From a virus, in IMG/VR virus record IMGVR_UViG_3300045910_000023, positions 1 to 32,325 of that record: 32,325 nucleotides of DNA; one strand, 5' to 3'. Of the stretch, positions 23,171 to 29,944 are shown piece by piece; position 1 is the first letter of the stretch, and the number at the start of each line of letters is the position of its first letter. The notes under the pieces are model-generated. The model was given only the letters and a program-made list of their open reading frames with translations, had not been told where the DNA came from and did no database searches. The position numbers were made by a program, and so were the translations under genes.

Positions 23171-23477
23171 TCGGTACTTCGATCTCGTTCGCGGCGGTCG
23201 CGTACTCGCCACGTTCCGCGCGCCGTCACTCGTCGCCGCGACGTTGACGGCGATCCGCGAACTACCCGGCGCGCACGCGACGCCGCATGGGGAACCCATG
23301 GAACCCGACCCGCTGGAACTCGACGCACAGATCCGAATCGCTGAACGACTCACCGGAGGTACGACCGATGAACACGACGACGCGGGCACTGATCAAACAC
23401 CACGCGGCACCGACGACGTACGCAGTGGAGATCGACGCCGACGGGATGATCCTGTCGGCACTCGACGTGACGACTGA
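23163..23477 (+). CDS. Small hypothetical protein
   Basis: 104 aa. The beginning (MTDRYFDLVRGGRVLATFRAPSL) reads like a short beta-rich domain, and residues to about 68 are followed by a charged low-complexity tail that overlaps the next gene for 110 bp in another frame. The start overlaps the zinc-ribbon gene by 8 nt. I do not recognise it. Confidence 0.5.
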   Translation: MTDRYFDLVRGGRVLATFRAPSLVAATLTAIRELPGAHATPHGEPMEPDPLELDAQIRIAERLTGGTTDEHDDAGTDQTPRGTDDVRSGDRRRRDDPVGTRRDD

Positions 23478-23796
23478 GAACGCGTCGGGCGGGCTGTGCA
23501 TGCACCTGATCGCGTCGCTGCCGCTGGCGGCGCAGATCGACGACGTCGAGGCGTTGAACCGCACGCGCGACCAGTACGAGACGTTCGTACCGGATTGCGC
23601 CAACGCCCATCACCTGTTAGCGGATCTCGTTCAGAAGGAAACCGAACACCGCGCCGCAATCGACGCGTTCGCCATGCTCGACGCGCGCGCGAAAGCGGGC
23701 AAAAAGCGCGTCGACGAGACCGCCGCCGAAGTGCATACGTTGCTCGGCAAGATCGCGAACCGAAAGCCGTTGCCGCTGTTCGACAACGTGCGCTAG
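23368..23796 (+). CDS. Hypothetical early protein
   Basis: 142 aa. GGAGG at 23355-23359 lies 8 nt before the ATG at 23368. The protein has an N-terminal beta region (TYAVEIDADGMILSALDVTT) and a long C-terminal helix (LADLVQKETEHRAAIDAFAMLDARAKAGKKRVDETAAEVHTLLGKI) that may form a coiled coil. It is placed directly before the replication gene. No family is recognised. Confidence 0.7.
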   Translation: MNTTTRALIKHHAAPTTYAVEIDADGMILSALDVTTENASGGLCMHLIASLPLAAQIDDVEALNRTRDQYETFVPDCANAHHLLADLVQKETEHRAAIDAFAMLDARAKAGKKRVDETAAEVHTLLGKIANRKPLPLFDNVR

Positions 23797-23813
23797 CGAA
23801 CCGAGGTCGGGTC

Positions 23814-24584
23814 ATGGCACGTGGTCGCATGTTGTCAAAATCGTGGTCGACGTCGAAGAAACGCGGTCGGCTGTTCGAAGTACTCGGACAGCCGACGACC
23901 GACCCGGCGTCGCTGGCCGAGTTCGTGTCGGGCCTGTTCCCGCTGTTGCTGGCGCACGCCGACGATCACGGCCGGTTACCGGGCGACGCGTTGACGATCA
24001 AATTGCTCGTCGATCCAGTGAACGCGCGACCCGAAAGCGATTTCGAACGGGCGTTAGATGTTCTGCGCGTCGTCAACCTGATCCGTCGGTACGACTCTCC
24101 GGTCGATGGTCGACCGGTGATCGTGATTGTGGCGTTCGACGCGCACCAAACTTTGCGGTACCGCGCGCGGTCGCAATTCGCTGATGAGTATGAGAAACCC
24201 CGCGCCAAACGATCAATTTCGGAAAATTCCCGAAAAGTTCAGGAAGTTTCGGGAAATTCCCGCCTAAGAGAAGTGAAGGTACGTACAGCTAACAGTACCA
24301 ACCAGCTACGGATCGAAGGATCCGAGATCCGATCAACACCAGTCAGAGAAAAGCGCGCTTCGCGCGTTCTTTCTGACAGGGGTACCCGATCAGAAGATCC
24401 GACGCGCAGCGTTCGAACGATTGCGCGGTTGATCCTCGCGGAGAGGGTCACCAGCAACGACGACGGCGATCTGGTCGAACTCGTGAAACGCCGCGCCGCC
24501 AAGTTCGGAATCCCCTACACGACCGCAACGGTCACGCGGGCGATCAAATCCGCCCGCGCGCAGCAACGAAAGGCGGCGCACTGA
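23814..24584 (+). CDS. Replication initiation protein (phage DnaD-like/replisome organiser)
   Basis: 256 aa. The N-terminus ARGRMLSKSWSTSKKRGRLFEVLG and LFPLLLAHADDHGRLPGDALTIKLLVDPVNARPESDFERALDVLRVVNLIRRY form the winged-helix domain of a widespread phage replication family ('l.phaDd.GRl.GDp..ik..v.P......edie.aL..L...gLI..Y'), ending in the signature FDAHQTLRYR. Residues about 135-150 (ISENSRKVQEVSGNSR) are encoded by an AT-rich repeat. The C-terminal part (TIARLILAERVTSNDDGDLVELVKRRA) is helical. It should bind the origin and load the host helicase. Its gene contains the best origin candidate, as in lambda O. Confidence 0.75.
   Translation: MARGRMLSKSWSTSKKRGRLFEVLGQPTTDPASLAEFVSGLFPLLLAHADDHGRLPGDALTIKLLVDPVNARPESDFERALDVLRVVNLIRRYDSPVDGRPVIVIVAFDAHQTLRYRARSQFADEYEKPRAKRSISENSRKVQEVSGNSRLREVKVRTANSTNQLRIEGSEIRSTPVREKRASRVLSDRGTRSEDPTRSVRTIARLILAERVTSNDDGDLVELVKRRAAKFGIPYTTATVTRAIKSARAQQRKAAH
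24217..24262. repeat. Iteron-like repeats inside the replication gene, candidate origin
   Basis: TTTCGGAAAATTCCCG (24217-24232) and TTTCGGGAAATTCCCG (24247-24262) are direct repeats 30 bp apart, differing at one base. Between them lies a diverged half copy (GTTCAGGAAG). Each copy is itself nearly palindromic (CGGGAA-A-TTCCCG). The surrounding region is the most AT-rich in the early operon, which suits an origin. Confidence 0.55.
24342..24377. other. Imperfect hairpin in the replication gene
   Basis: GTCAGA (24342-24347) pairs with TCTGAC (24372-24377), and GCGCG pairs with CGCGC around a CTT loop, with an imperfect middle. It lies 80 bp downstream of the iteron-like repeats and may be part of the origin structure or an mRNA element. 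Confidence 0.35.
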
Positions 24585-25351
24585 TGATCCCGCCGTATTA
24601 CGCCGACGACGCCGTAACGCTGTTCTACGCCGACTGTCGCGACGTGTTGCCAACGCTGGCGGCGGTCGATCACCTGATCACCGATCCGCCGTACGACGCG
24701 GCGATCTATGGCCGTCTCGATTCGTTGCTGTCGCAATCGCAGGGCAGCGACCGGCAACACACCGCCGCGCGCCAGCTGGCCGACGGCGAGATCGGATCCC
24801 TCGACGATCTCGTCGTGCCGCTGTCGGCGCACGCCGCGCGCTTGGTGCGCCGCTGGTCGCTGGTGTTCTCCGACGTCGAGACGTGCCCGCGCTGGCGCGA
24901 CGCGTTGACGGCGAACGGGTTGCGGTACGTGCGTACCGGCGCATGGGTCAAACCGGATTCCATGCCGCAGCTGACCGGCGACCGCCCGGCGGTTGGATTC
25001 GAACCGCTGACGATTTGCCATGCGCCCGGCAAGCTGCGATGGAACGGCGGCGGGCGGTCGGCGGTGTGGGTCGTGCCGACCGCGCGCGGGTTGCATCGGC
25101 CCGAACATCCGTGCCCGAAACCCGAGGCGTTGATCGCGCAGCTGATCGCCGAGTTCACCGACCCGGGCGACGTGATCCTCGATCCGTTCGCGGGCAGCGG
25201 CACGACCGGCGTTGCCGCAAAACGTTTGGGGCGCAAAGCAATTCTGATCGAACGCCGCGTCGAGTACTGCGCCGTCGCGGTGCGTCGGTTGTGTCAAGGG
25301 TCGCTGTTCGCCGAGACCAGCGACGACGACCAGCTGTTGCCGCTGTCGTGA
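24584..25351 (+). CDS. DNA methyltransferase, beta-class (DPPY)
   Basis: 255 aa. Motif IV DPPY is at residues 34-37 and the SAM-binding motif I FAGSGTTG at 202-209 (DPGDVILDPFAGSGTTGVAAKRLGRKAILIE). The catalytic motif precedes the SAM motif, which defines the beta class, usually N6-adenine or N4-cytosine methylation. Target specificity cannot be read from the sequence. The start overlaps the replication gene stop (TGATG) and the stop overlaps the next start (GTGA). Phage solo methyltransferases often shield DNA from host restriction; here a small nuclease gene follows directly. Confidence 0.88.
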   Translation: MIPPYYADDAVTLFYADCRDVLPTLAAVDHLITDPPYDAAIYGRLDSLLSQSQGSDRQHTAARQLADGEIGSLDDLVVPLSAHAARLVRRWSLVFSDVETCPRWRDALTANGLRYVRTGAWVKPDSMPQLTGDRPAVGFEPLTICHAPGKLRWNGGGRSAVWVVPTARGLHRPEHPCPKPEALIAQLIAEFTDPGDVILDPFAGSGTTGVAAKRLGRKAILIERRVEYCAVAVRRLCQGSLFAETSDDDQLLPLS

Positions 25352-25683
25352 CGCGCCGCGCGCCGCTGGCGTTCGACCGCGTCTGCACGCTATCGGGATT
25401 GCCGACGCCGATTGCCGAATACCGATTCGCGTTGGTGCACGGGCGTCAATGGCGATTCGACTACGCATGGCCCGGGCGCAAGGTCGCAATCGAGATCGAC
25501 GGCGGGCTGTGGATTCACGGACGACACCAGCGACCGGCGGGCGTGCTGTCCGACAACGAGAAACGCAACACCGCGCAGATCGACGGCTGGATCGTCTTGA
25601 CGGTCACGCCGCAACAAGTCGCCAGCGGTGCCGCCGTCGCGTTGGTGCGACGCGCACTCGCAGCGAGAACGGAGAACCGATGA
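25348..25683 (+). CDS. Vsr-like (DUF559-type) PD-(D/E)XK endonuclease
   Basis: 111 aa, GTG start in a GTGA overlap with the methyltransferase. IAEYRFALVHGRQWRFDYAWPGRKVAIEIDGGLWIHGRHQRPAGVLSDNEKRNTAQIDGWIVLTVTPQQV follows the Vsr/DUF559 fold: Glu24, Asp38 in FDYAWP, Glu49-x-Asp51 in AIEIDGG, then GRH and GW. The family is widespread in phages, often annotated as a nuclease of unknown target. Coupling to the methyltransferase invites a link to methylated or mismatched sites, but this is inference. Confidence 0.72.
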   Translation: MTRRAPLAFDRVCTLSGLPTPIAEYRFALVHGRQWRFDYAWPGRKVAIEIDGGLWIHGRHQRPAGVLSDNEKRNTAQIDGWIVLTVTPQQVASGAAVALVRRALAARTENR

Positions 25684-26051
25684 ACGACGCAACGACGCCA
25701 ACGCGCCGCCGCCGACCCGGGCGACCGCGCAACCCGAAACCGAACGGCGCGATCAACGGCGCGTCGCTGTTCGCGTTCGACGACGCCGACGACGCGCCGC
25801 CGTCGCGGGCAGCTGCCGCCGACGCGGTGCGCGACGCATGGTCGCGACTGTTCGCCGCAGCCCGGCTATTCGCGACGACGCAACACGCGTTCACCGCCGC
25901 CGCCGCTGAGTTGGAACGGGCCGATTCGTACCTCAGCCAAACGGAATCGGTGCTCGCTGGCTTTGGACCGCCCAAGGCGCGCCGTCGAAAAGCGTATTCC
26001 CGGCGCGCCAGCGTATCACCAAGCGACGAACGCGAGGTCGCCAAGGGTTAG
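25680..26051 (+). CDS. Hypothetical protein with AT-hook-like N-terminus
   Basis: 123 aa. The start RRRRPGRPRNPKP contains the AT-hook core (GRP flanked by basic residues), which binds the minor groove of AT-rich DNA. The middle is helical (VRDAWSRLFAAARLFATTQHAFTAAAAELERADSYLSQTESVLAGFG), and the end is basic. ATG overlaps the previous stop (ATGA). The function is unknown; DNA binding is likely. Confidence 0.6.
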   Translation: MNDATTPTRRRRPGRPRNPKPNGAINGASLFAFDDADDAPPSRAAAADAVRDAWSRLFAAARLFATTQHAFTAAAAELERADSYLSQTESVLAGFGPPKARRRKAYSRRASVSPSDEREVAKG

Positions 26052-26093
26052 ACATGGGCGGCGACCCGCGCCGCTGTACGGGCAAATGGTGCG

Positions 26094-26112
26094 GCCGGGC
26101 TAACAGCCCGGC
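26094..26112 (+). other. Hairpin between early genes
   Basis: GCCGGGCT (26094-26101) pairs perfectly with AGCCCGGC (26105-26112) around AAC. The following bases (TATTAC) lack a T-run, so it may slow or stabilise the transcript rather than end it. Confidence 0.5.
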
Positions 26113-26134
26113 TATTACAACGAAAGGTCGAGGT

Positions 26135-26455
26135 ATGACGACGCCGAATACTGCCCCGGTTAAAACGATCCCGGTTATGCGGTCGACGCCGCCCGCGTTG
26201 GCGACGTGCAACGCCGCCAGCTGCCGACGTCCAATCGAATGGGTCACGACCCTGTACGGGAAGCGGCGCATGCCGGTCGACTCGCCGCTGATCGTCGTCG
26301 ACGCGGTCGAACGCGACGGCGGGTTGATCGTCTGGATCGAGAGTCGACAATCGCATTTCGTGTCGTGTCCCGAGGCGTTGGCGTTTCGGGATCGCGTCGA
26401 GAACAAAACGCGGTCGGTCAAGCGGAACCCGCGTCGTCGCGACGCGCGCTGGTGA
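26135..26455 (+). CDS. Small zinc-binding phage protein
   Basis: 106 aa. ALATCNAASCRRPIEWVTTLYGKRRMPVDSPLIVVDAV and SHFVSCPEA form a short zinc-ribbon-like domain common in phages ('C...C..pI.W..t..Gk..MPvD'). Start 26135 has AAAGG about 10 nt upstream; an upstream ATG at 26054 would run through the hairpin and is less likely. The function is unknown. Confidence 0.65.
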   Translation: MTTPNTAPVKTIPVMRSTPPALATCNAASCRRPIEWVTTLYGKRRMPVDSPLIVVDAVERDGGLIVWIESRQSHFVSCPEALAFRDRVENKTRSVKRNPRRRDARW

Positions 26456-26820
26456 TCGCCATGCACCGACCGCCGCCGCCGATCCTGCAACACGAACGTT
26501 GGCCGTTGATCCGGTCGCTGATCCGTCACTCGCAGTACGACCGCGACGACGGGCGACACCGGTTCGATATCGACGTACCGCGCGAACACAAATCGTTGCT
26601 GCTCAATATTCGCGTCGAGTGCGTCACGTGCGGGCGACTGATGAACCCGATCCGGCAACGGAATAGTTCCAGCCCGCACGCGTACATCGCCGTCGCGTGC
26701 CCGTTGACGGTGTCGCCGCGTTGTTCGAAGGGTCGCGCCGCCAGCGACGCATACGAGGCAATCGCCCGCGTCGCGCCGCCGCCGTCGCGCCCGACGACGC
26801 AACGCGATCTGTTTGAGTGA
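26452..26820 (+). CDS. Hypothetical phage protein with zinc-finger-like cysteines
   Basis: 122 aa. It starts at GTG 26452 in a GTGA overlap, matching four other junctions in this phage; ATG 26461 is the alternative. RWPLIRSLIRHSQYDRDDGRHRFDIDVPREHKSLLL is followed by IRVECVTCGRLMNPIRQ and ACPLTVSPRCSKG, where CVTC and a later pair of Cys could bind zinc. I do not know its role. Confidence 0.6.
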   Translation: MIAMHRPPPPILQHERWPLIRSLIRHSQYDRDDGRHRFDIDVPREHKSLLLNIRVECVTCGRLMNPIRQRNSSSPHAYIAVACPLTVSPRCSKGRAASDAYEAIARVAPPPSRPTTQRDLFE

Positions 26821-26826
26821 CGCGCC

Positions 26827-27234
26827 ATGTTCCACGTTGACGAACACGCGCGCGTTGCGTTTTACGGCGGCGAGGTCGGCGACCAGCGCGGCGCGTTTCT
26901 ATTCGTGTCGCCCGAAAGCGGCTGGCTGTTGTACGCCATCGCCGACGACGGCACGTTGCCGCCCGGGCCGGATGATCCCGACCCGCCGCCATGGGCGGGC
27001 TGGGAACACGTGTCGGTCTCGGCGCGCAAACGTCTCGGCCGGGATCGCGTGCAGCTGCGGATCCCGACATGGCGGGAAATGTGTTTCATCAAATCGGTGT
27101 TTTGGGATCCCGAGGACGTCGCGATCCAATTTCATCCGAGGCGTTCGCGGTACGTGAACACGAACCCGAACGTACTGCACCTATGGCGACACACGACGAT
27201 CCCGATCCCGGAACCGGCAACCGAACTGATCTAG
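26827..27234 (+). CDS. Phage protein of the DUF7694-like family
   Basis: 135 aa. WEHVSVSARKRLGRDRVQLRIPTWREMCFIKSVFWDPEDVAIQFHPRRSRYVNTNPNVLHLWRHT is the pattern of a phage family described as DUF7694 ('WeHvSvs......PtW.EM...K...W..e..v.Q.hp....yvn..p..lHLWr'). No function is known. It is the last gene of the early operon; a strong terminator follows 70 nt later. Confidence 0.75.
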   Translation: MFHVDEHARVAFYGGEVGDQRGAFLFVSPESGWLLYAIADDGTLPPGPDDPDPPPWAGWEHVSVSARKRLGRDRVQLRIPTWREMCFIKSVFWDPEDVAIQFHPRRSRYVNTNPNVLHLWRHTTIPIPEPATELI

Positions 27235-27302
27235 GCACGGCGAGATCGACGCCCGCCCGCGCCGCCGGAAACGCTGAACGTCGCACGCCCAACCCGCCAA
27301 CG

Positions 27303-27334
27303 AACGCCCGGCCAACGCCGGGCGTTTCTGTTTT
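27303..27334 (+). terminator. Rho-independent terminator of the early operon
   Basis: AACGCCCGGC (27303-27312) pairs perfectly with GCCGGGCGTT (27317-27326) around CAAC and is followed by TTTCTGTTTT. The T-run merges into TATGCT (27334-27339), a possible -10 box for the next gene at 27348. Confidence 0.9.
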
Positions 27335-27347
27335 ATGCTCGTTCCCT

Positions 27348-27626
27348 ATGCCCAAGATGCCATGTCTGGAGTTCCGGCCCGATCACAACGGCGAGTGCTT
27401 AAACTGCGACGAATGGGCCGACGCGCACGAACTCGCCGAGACCGTCACGCGGGCGATTGCCCGGCTGATTTACGAACGACGGGTCGGCGCCGATTGGCAC
27501 CTGTCGCACGTCGATCCCGGCGTCGATCCGTTCTATCTCACGCTGGCGCGCGAACACATCGCCAGCGTTGAACCGGCGCGCGACGCCGTGATCCTGCCGA
27601 CGCCGCCCACGGACGACGACCAGTGA
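27348..27626 (+). CDS. Small hypothetical zinc-ribbon protein
   Basis: 92 aa. MPCLEFRPDHNGECLNCDEWADAHELAETVTRAIARLIYERRVG: a CLNC pair with one upstream Cys may hold a metal, then a helix. The start follows the terminator by 13 nt and a TATGCT hexamer by 8 nt, so the transcript may be leaderless. It is coupled to the next gene (GTGA). Confidence 0.55.
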   Translation: MPKMPCLEFRPDHNGECLNCDEWADAHELAETVTRAIARLIYERRVGADWHLSHVDPGVDPFYLTLAREHIASVEPARDAVILPTPPTDDDQ

Positions 27627-28162
27627 GTAAACCGCACGCGCGCGACCTCGCCGCACTCGACGCGTTGTATGCGCAGCTGCCGCGCGTGCAGTGCGTTGGC
27701 AAGTGCGGCGGCAGCTGTGGCCCGATCCCGATGGCACTGATCGAGGCGCGGCGACTCCGCATGGTCTCAGGAAAGAAACCAACGACGACCGGTACCGGGC
27801 GCGACGAACGGTGCGTCTATCTCCGCAACGGTCGGTGCAGCGTGTACCACGTGCGCCCGCTGATCTGTCGAGTGTGGGGAACGGCGAAATCGTTGTCGTG
27901 CATGTACGGGTGCAAACCCGACCGCTGGTTGTCGCTGGCCGAGTTCGTCGAGATCGGCAAACAGATCGAACGACTCGGCGGGCCAAACATCGTGACGACC
28001 AACGGCGACCCGCGCCCGGTCGAGGATTACGCAACGCGCACGCTGCCCAACGATCCCGAGGCGCGCGCGTTCGTCGCGCGATCCGAAGAACTCACGCGCA
28101 CGGCGCGCGCGTTACTCGGCGGGTACGCGTACGGTGCGATCCCGACCGACGACGACCGGTGA
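27623..28162 (+). CDS. YkgJ-like cysteine-rich (zinc/iron-chelating) protein
   Basis: 179 aa, GTG start. CVGKCGGSCGPIPMALIEARRL and ERCVYLRNGRCSVYHVRPLICRVWGTAKSLSCMYGCKPDRWLS match the YkgJ/UPF0153 pattern, in which two Cys clusters (CxxxCxxxC; C...C.....RP..C) bind a metal ion or Fe-S cluster. Bacterial members are of unclear function and a phage copy is uncommon. The rest is helical. It is second in a two-gene unit that faces the minus-strand accessory operon. Confidence 0.75.
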   Translation: MSKPHARDLAALDALYAQLPRVQCVGKCGGSCGPIPMALIEARRLRMVSGKKPTTTGTGRDERCVYLRNGRCSVYHVRPLICRVWGTAKSLSCMYGCKPDRWLSLAEFVEIGKQIERLGGPNIVTTNGDPRPVEDYATRTLPNDPEARAFVARSEELTRTARALLGGYAYGAIPTDDDR

Positions 28163-28278
28163 TCGCTGCGGCAGCTGCCGCCCGCATAGGCAAACGAGGC
28201 AACAGTACCGCTTGTGTTTCGACCGGCCCGTATGCGGCTGATGCCGGATCCCGCACGCGCACACGTGCGGCGACGGCA
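28163..28278. other. Convergent intergenic region with palindrome
   Basis: The 14-bp palindrome GCGGCAGCTGCCGC lies at 28168-28181, and a second inverted repeat CGCACG/CGTGCG is near 28252-28267. Both may help terminate converging transcripts; neither is followed by a T-run. Confidence 0.4.
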
Positions 28279-28488
28279 CTACTTGACGTGTCGCCATGTG
28301 AGGCGTTCGACAACCTGCGTTATACACGTCGGCGACACGCCGTACCGCCGCGCGATTGATCGTTTCGATTCACCGAGACCGTAGCGCAACCGGATCGCCC
28401 GCACGTTGGCGGCGTTTAGCTTCGCCGCCGCCGGGTTCGGGTCGCGGGTCTGGCGCGGGAGTGGCAACGTCGGGCGTCGTCGAGACAT
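28279..28488 (-). CDS. Small helix-turn-helix protein
   Basis: 69 aa. NAANVRAIRLRYGLGESKRSIARRYGVSPTCITQVVERLTWRHV is a homeodomain-like HTH frequently seen in phages ('Lt...V..IR..y..G.s...iA..ygVs...I..iv....W.hv'). ATG at 28488 overlaps the preceding stop. As the last gene in the minus-strand operon it may be a regulator or an accessory DNA-binding protein. Confidence 0.72.
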   Translation of the reverse strand: MSRRRPTLPLPRQTRDPNPAAAKLNAANVRAIRLRYGLGESKRSIARRYGVSPTCITQVVERLTWRHVK

Positions 28489-28835
28489 CAGAAATCCTCG
28501 CCGCAGATCGCAACGGCGATCCCGCGTTGCCGCGCCAACCCGATCATGCCGACCGTGCCGACACTCGCGGGCAACGGAAACGCGATCACGACGTGCGGTC
28601 GCATCAGATCGATCATGGCGCGATTGCGAATCATGCCCGCGCGCTTGCCGTGGCGTACCCAATTGGCCGGGCACTTGACGCGATCAATACCGCGTTTCTC
28701 CGCGACCTGATCGGCGAGGGTATCCAGCCCGCGCGCGTCGCCATGCACGATCAGCGTTGGGCGGTACTGATCGAACGCGCGTTCGACGGCGGCGCGGTCG
28801 GTCCAGTTCCGCGATCCCGTGACCAGCGCGATCAA
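28488..28835 (-). CDS. SLOG-domain protein (YspA/DUF2493-like)
   Basis: 115 aa from TTG at 28835, which overlaps the upstream stop (TTGA). IALVTGSRNWTDRAAVERAFDQYRPTLIVHGDARGLDTLADQVAEKRGI...WVRHGKRAGMIRNRAMIDLMRPHVVIAFP is the SLOG Rossmann fold: GSR at the first strand and the HG.ArG.D and RN..M motifs that bind nucleotides. SLOG proteins sense nucleotide ligands and occur in defence systems and phages alike. A stop-free extension upstream lacks a start signal. Confidence 0.82.
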   Translation of the reverse strand: MIALVTGSRNWTDRAAVERAFDQYRPTLIVHGDARGLDTLADQVAEKRGIDRVKCPANWVRHGKRAGMIRNRAMIDLMRPHVVIAFPLPASVGTVGMIGLARQRGIAVAICGEDF

Positions 28836-29128
28836 TGAACCGGCGCGCCCGGCGCGGTCGTGCGGTGCACGTTGACCCGCGTACCCGTGACGACGTTGTG
28901 ATAGTGCGGATCCTCGACGGCGTGCGCCGCCGTGCACAACCCAAGCGGCATCATGCCGACGCAACCATCGATGATCGCGTCGAACGCAATCATCAGCGAC
29001 GCGCCGTTCGCCGACGCAAGGATCACCATACCGGACACGGTCTCGGGTCGGCCGTTCTCGTCGACGGATACCTCTAGGGTCACGAAATCGCCGCGTCGAA
29101 TCGGCGGCGGATCACCGGGCGTCGTCAT
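28832..29128 (-). CDS. Small hypothetical protein
   Basis: 98 aa. IRRGDFVTLEVSVDENGRPETVSGMVILASANGASLMIAFDAIIDGCVGMMPL resembles a small beta-barrel with a long middle strand; HYHNVVTGTRVNVHRT is the end. The family is not recognised. It overlaps the preceding gene by 17 nt and the next by 4. Confidence 0.55.
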   Translation of the reverse strand: MTTPGDPPPIRRGDFVTLEVSVDENGRPETVSGMVILASANGASLMIAFDAIIDGCVGMMPLGLCTAAHAVEDPHYHNVVTGTRVNVHRTTAPGAPVH

Positions 29129-29372
29129 GTCGGATCCAATCAAGTAGTCGACGCCACCAACGACGCCGAACGGGTTGCGGGTACCACGAATGAAAGCGCG
29201 CGCGCTTGTCGCACCGTTCCATCGTGGTACCGCACCATGCACACATCACTTCGCGGCCGTACTCGCGGGTTCGGATCGATCCCGTCGCGTACTTGGTGCA
29301 GCGTTGGCACAGTGGGCGCGGCGGGTGCCCATGGAACATCGGCCAGATCGCGCGGTACGACGACTCGATCAC
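29112..29372 (-). CDS. Small zinc-ribbon protein
   Basis: 86 aa, starting at GTG 29372 in a GTGA overlap. PLCQRCTKYATGSIRTREYGREVMCAWCGTTMERC is a CxxC...CxxC zinc ribbon, followed by a basic Trp/Arg-rich end (RRRWWRRLLDWIRHDDAR). ATG 29339 is the alternative start. The role is unknown. Confidence 0.6.
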   Translation of the reverse strand: MIESSYRAIWPMFHGHPPRPLCQRCTKYATGSIRTREYGREVMCAWCGTTMERCDKRARFHSWYPQPVRRRWWRRLLDWIRHDDAR

Positions 29373-29572
29373 TTGGGTCTCTGGTCGTTGCGCCGTCGCC
29401 AGTATTCGGCGTCGGCGGGCGTGCCGCCGGGCGACACGGTATGCGGTTCCGACGGGATCAGGATGCGCCGATCCTCGATGCACTCGGGACAGACGAGTAC
29501 GGCGCGGATCACGCTGTCGTCGGGTAGTTCGGTCGTGACCGACCGGCCGCAGAAATGACAGAAGTACCGCAT
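29369..29572 (-). CDS. Small zinc-ribbon protein
   Basis: 67 aa. RYFCHFCGRSVTTELPDDSVIRAVLVCPECIEDRRIL has CHFC and CPEC, a treble-clef-type ribbon. It is coupled to both neighbours through overlapping start/stop codons. Role unknown. Confidence 0.65.
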   Translation of the reverse strand: MRYFCHFCGRSVTTELPDDSVIRAVLVCPECIEDRRILIPSEPHTVSPGGTPADAEYWRRRNDQRPK

Positions 29573-29748
29573 CAGCGATCCGCCGGGCCGACGACGTGTT
29601 CGGTCGTCTTGATATCGGCCGCACGGATCCCGCGTTCGCGCAGCAACGCGATCACGGCGTCGGCCGTTAACCCGGTCACGTCGATCCGTTCACCGCTGGC
29701 GAGTACGACCGTGATCGATTTCGTGATTTGGCGTCGCGTGTCGGTCAT
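29572..29748 (-). CDS. Small hypothetical protein (58 aa)
   Basis: 58 aa: TKSITVVLASGERIDVTGLTADAVIALLRERGIRAADIK reads as a compact beta-beta-alpha domain. It is joined by overlapping codons on both sides (TGATG at its stop, ATGA at its start), which supports it despite the size. Role unknown. Confidence 0.6.
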   Translation of the reverse strand: MTDTRRQITKSITVVLASGERIDVTGLTADAVIALLRERGIRAADIKTTEHVVGPADR

Positions 29749-29933
29749 GGTTTTGAGTGCAACGGGATCACGACGCGCACCAAGCGCGCCAGATCATGCG
29801 GGCACTTGATCGGCAACGTGCCGTCGAGGGTCCAATCTCTCTCCATTGCAGGAGAGAGCGTAACGGACCAGTGGCAAAACGGACAGCTGAATTTTGATTC
29901 GCTGGCCCGGTCAACGGTCGTCGGTTTCGGCAT
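29745..29933 (-). CDS. Small zinc-finger-like protein
   Basis: 62 aa. FSCPFCHWSVTLSPAMERDWTLDGTLPIKCPHD has one CxxC and a C..H that could complete a metal site. GAGGAT precedes the ATG at 29933. The function is unknown. Confidence 0.6.
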   Translation of the reverse strand: MPKPTTVDRASESKFSCPFCHWSVTLSPAMERDWTLDGTLPIKCPHDLARLVRVVIPLHSKP

Positions 29934-29944
29934 GGCGTCGATCC

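Noticed and set aside
24515-25489. 324-codon minus-strand frame opposite the methyltransferase
   Set aside because: Shadow of a gene with DPPY and FAGSGTTG motifs.
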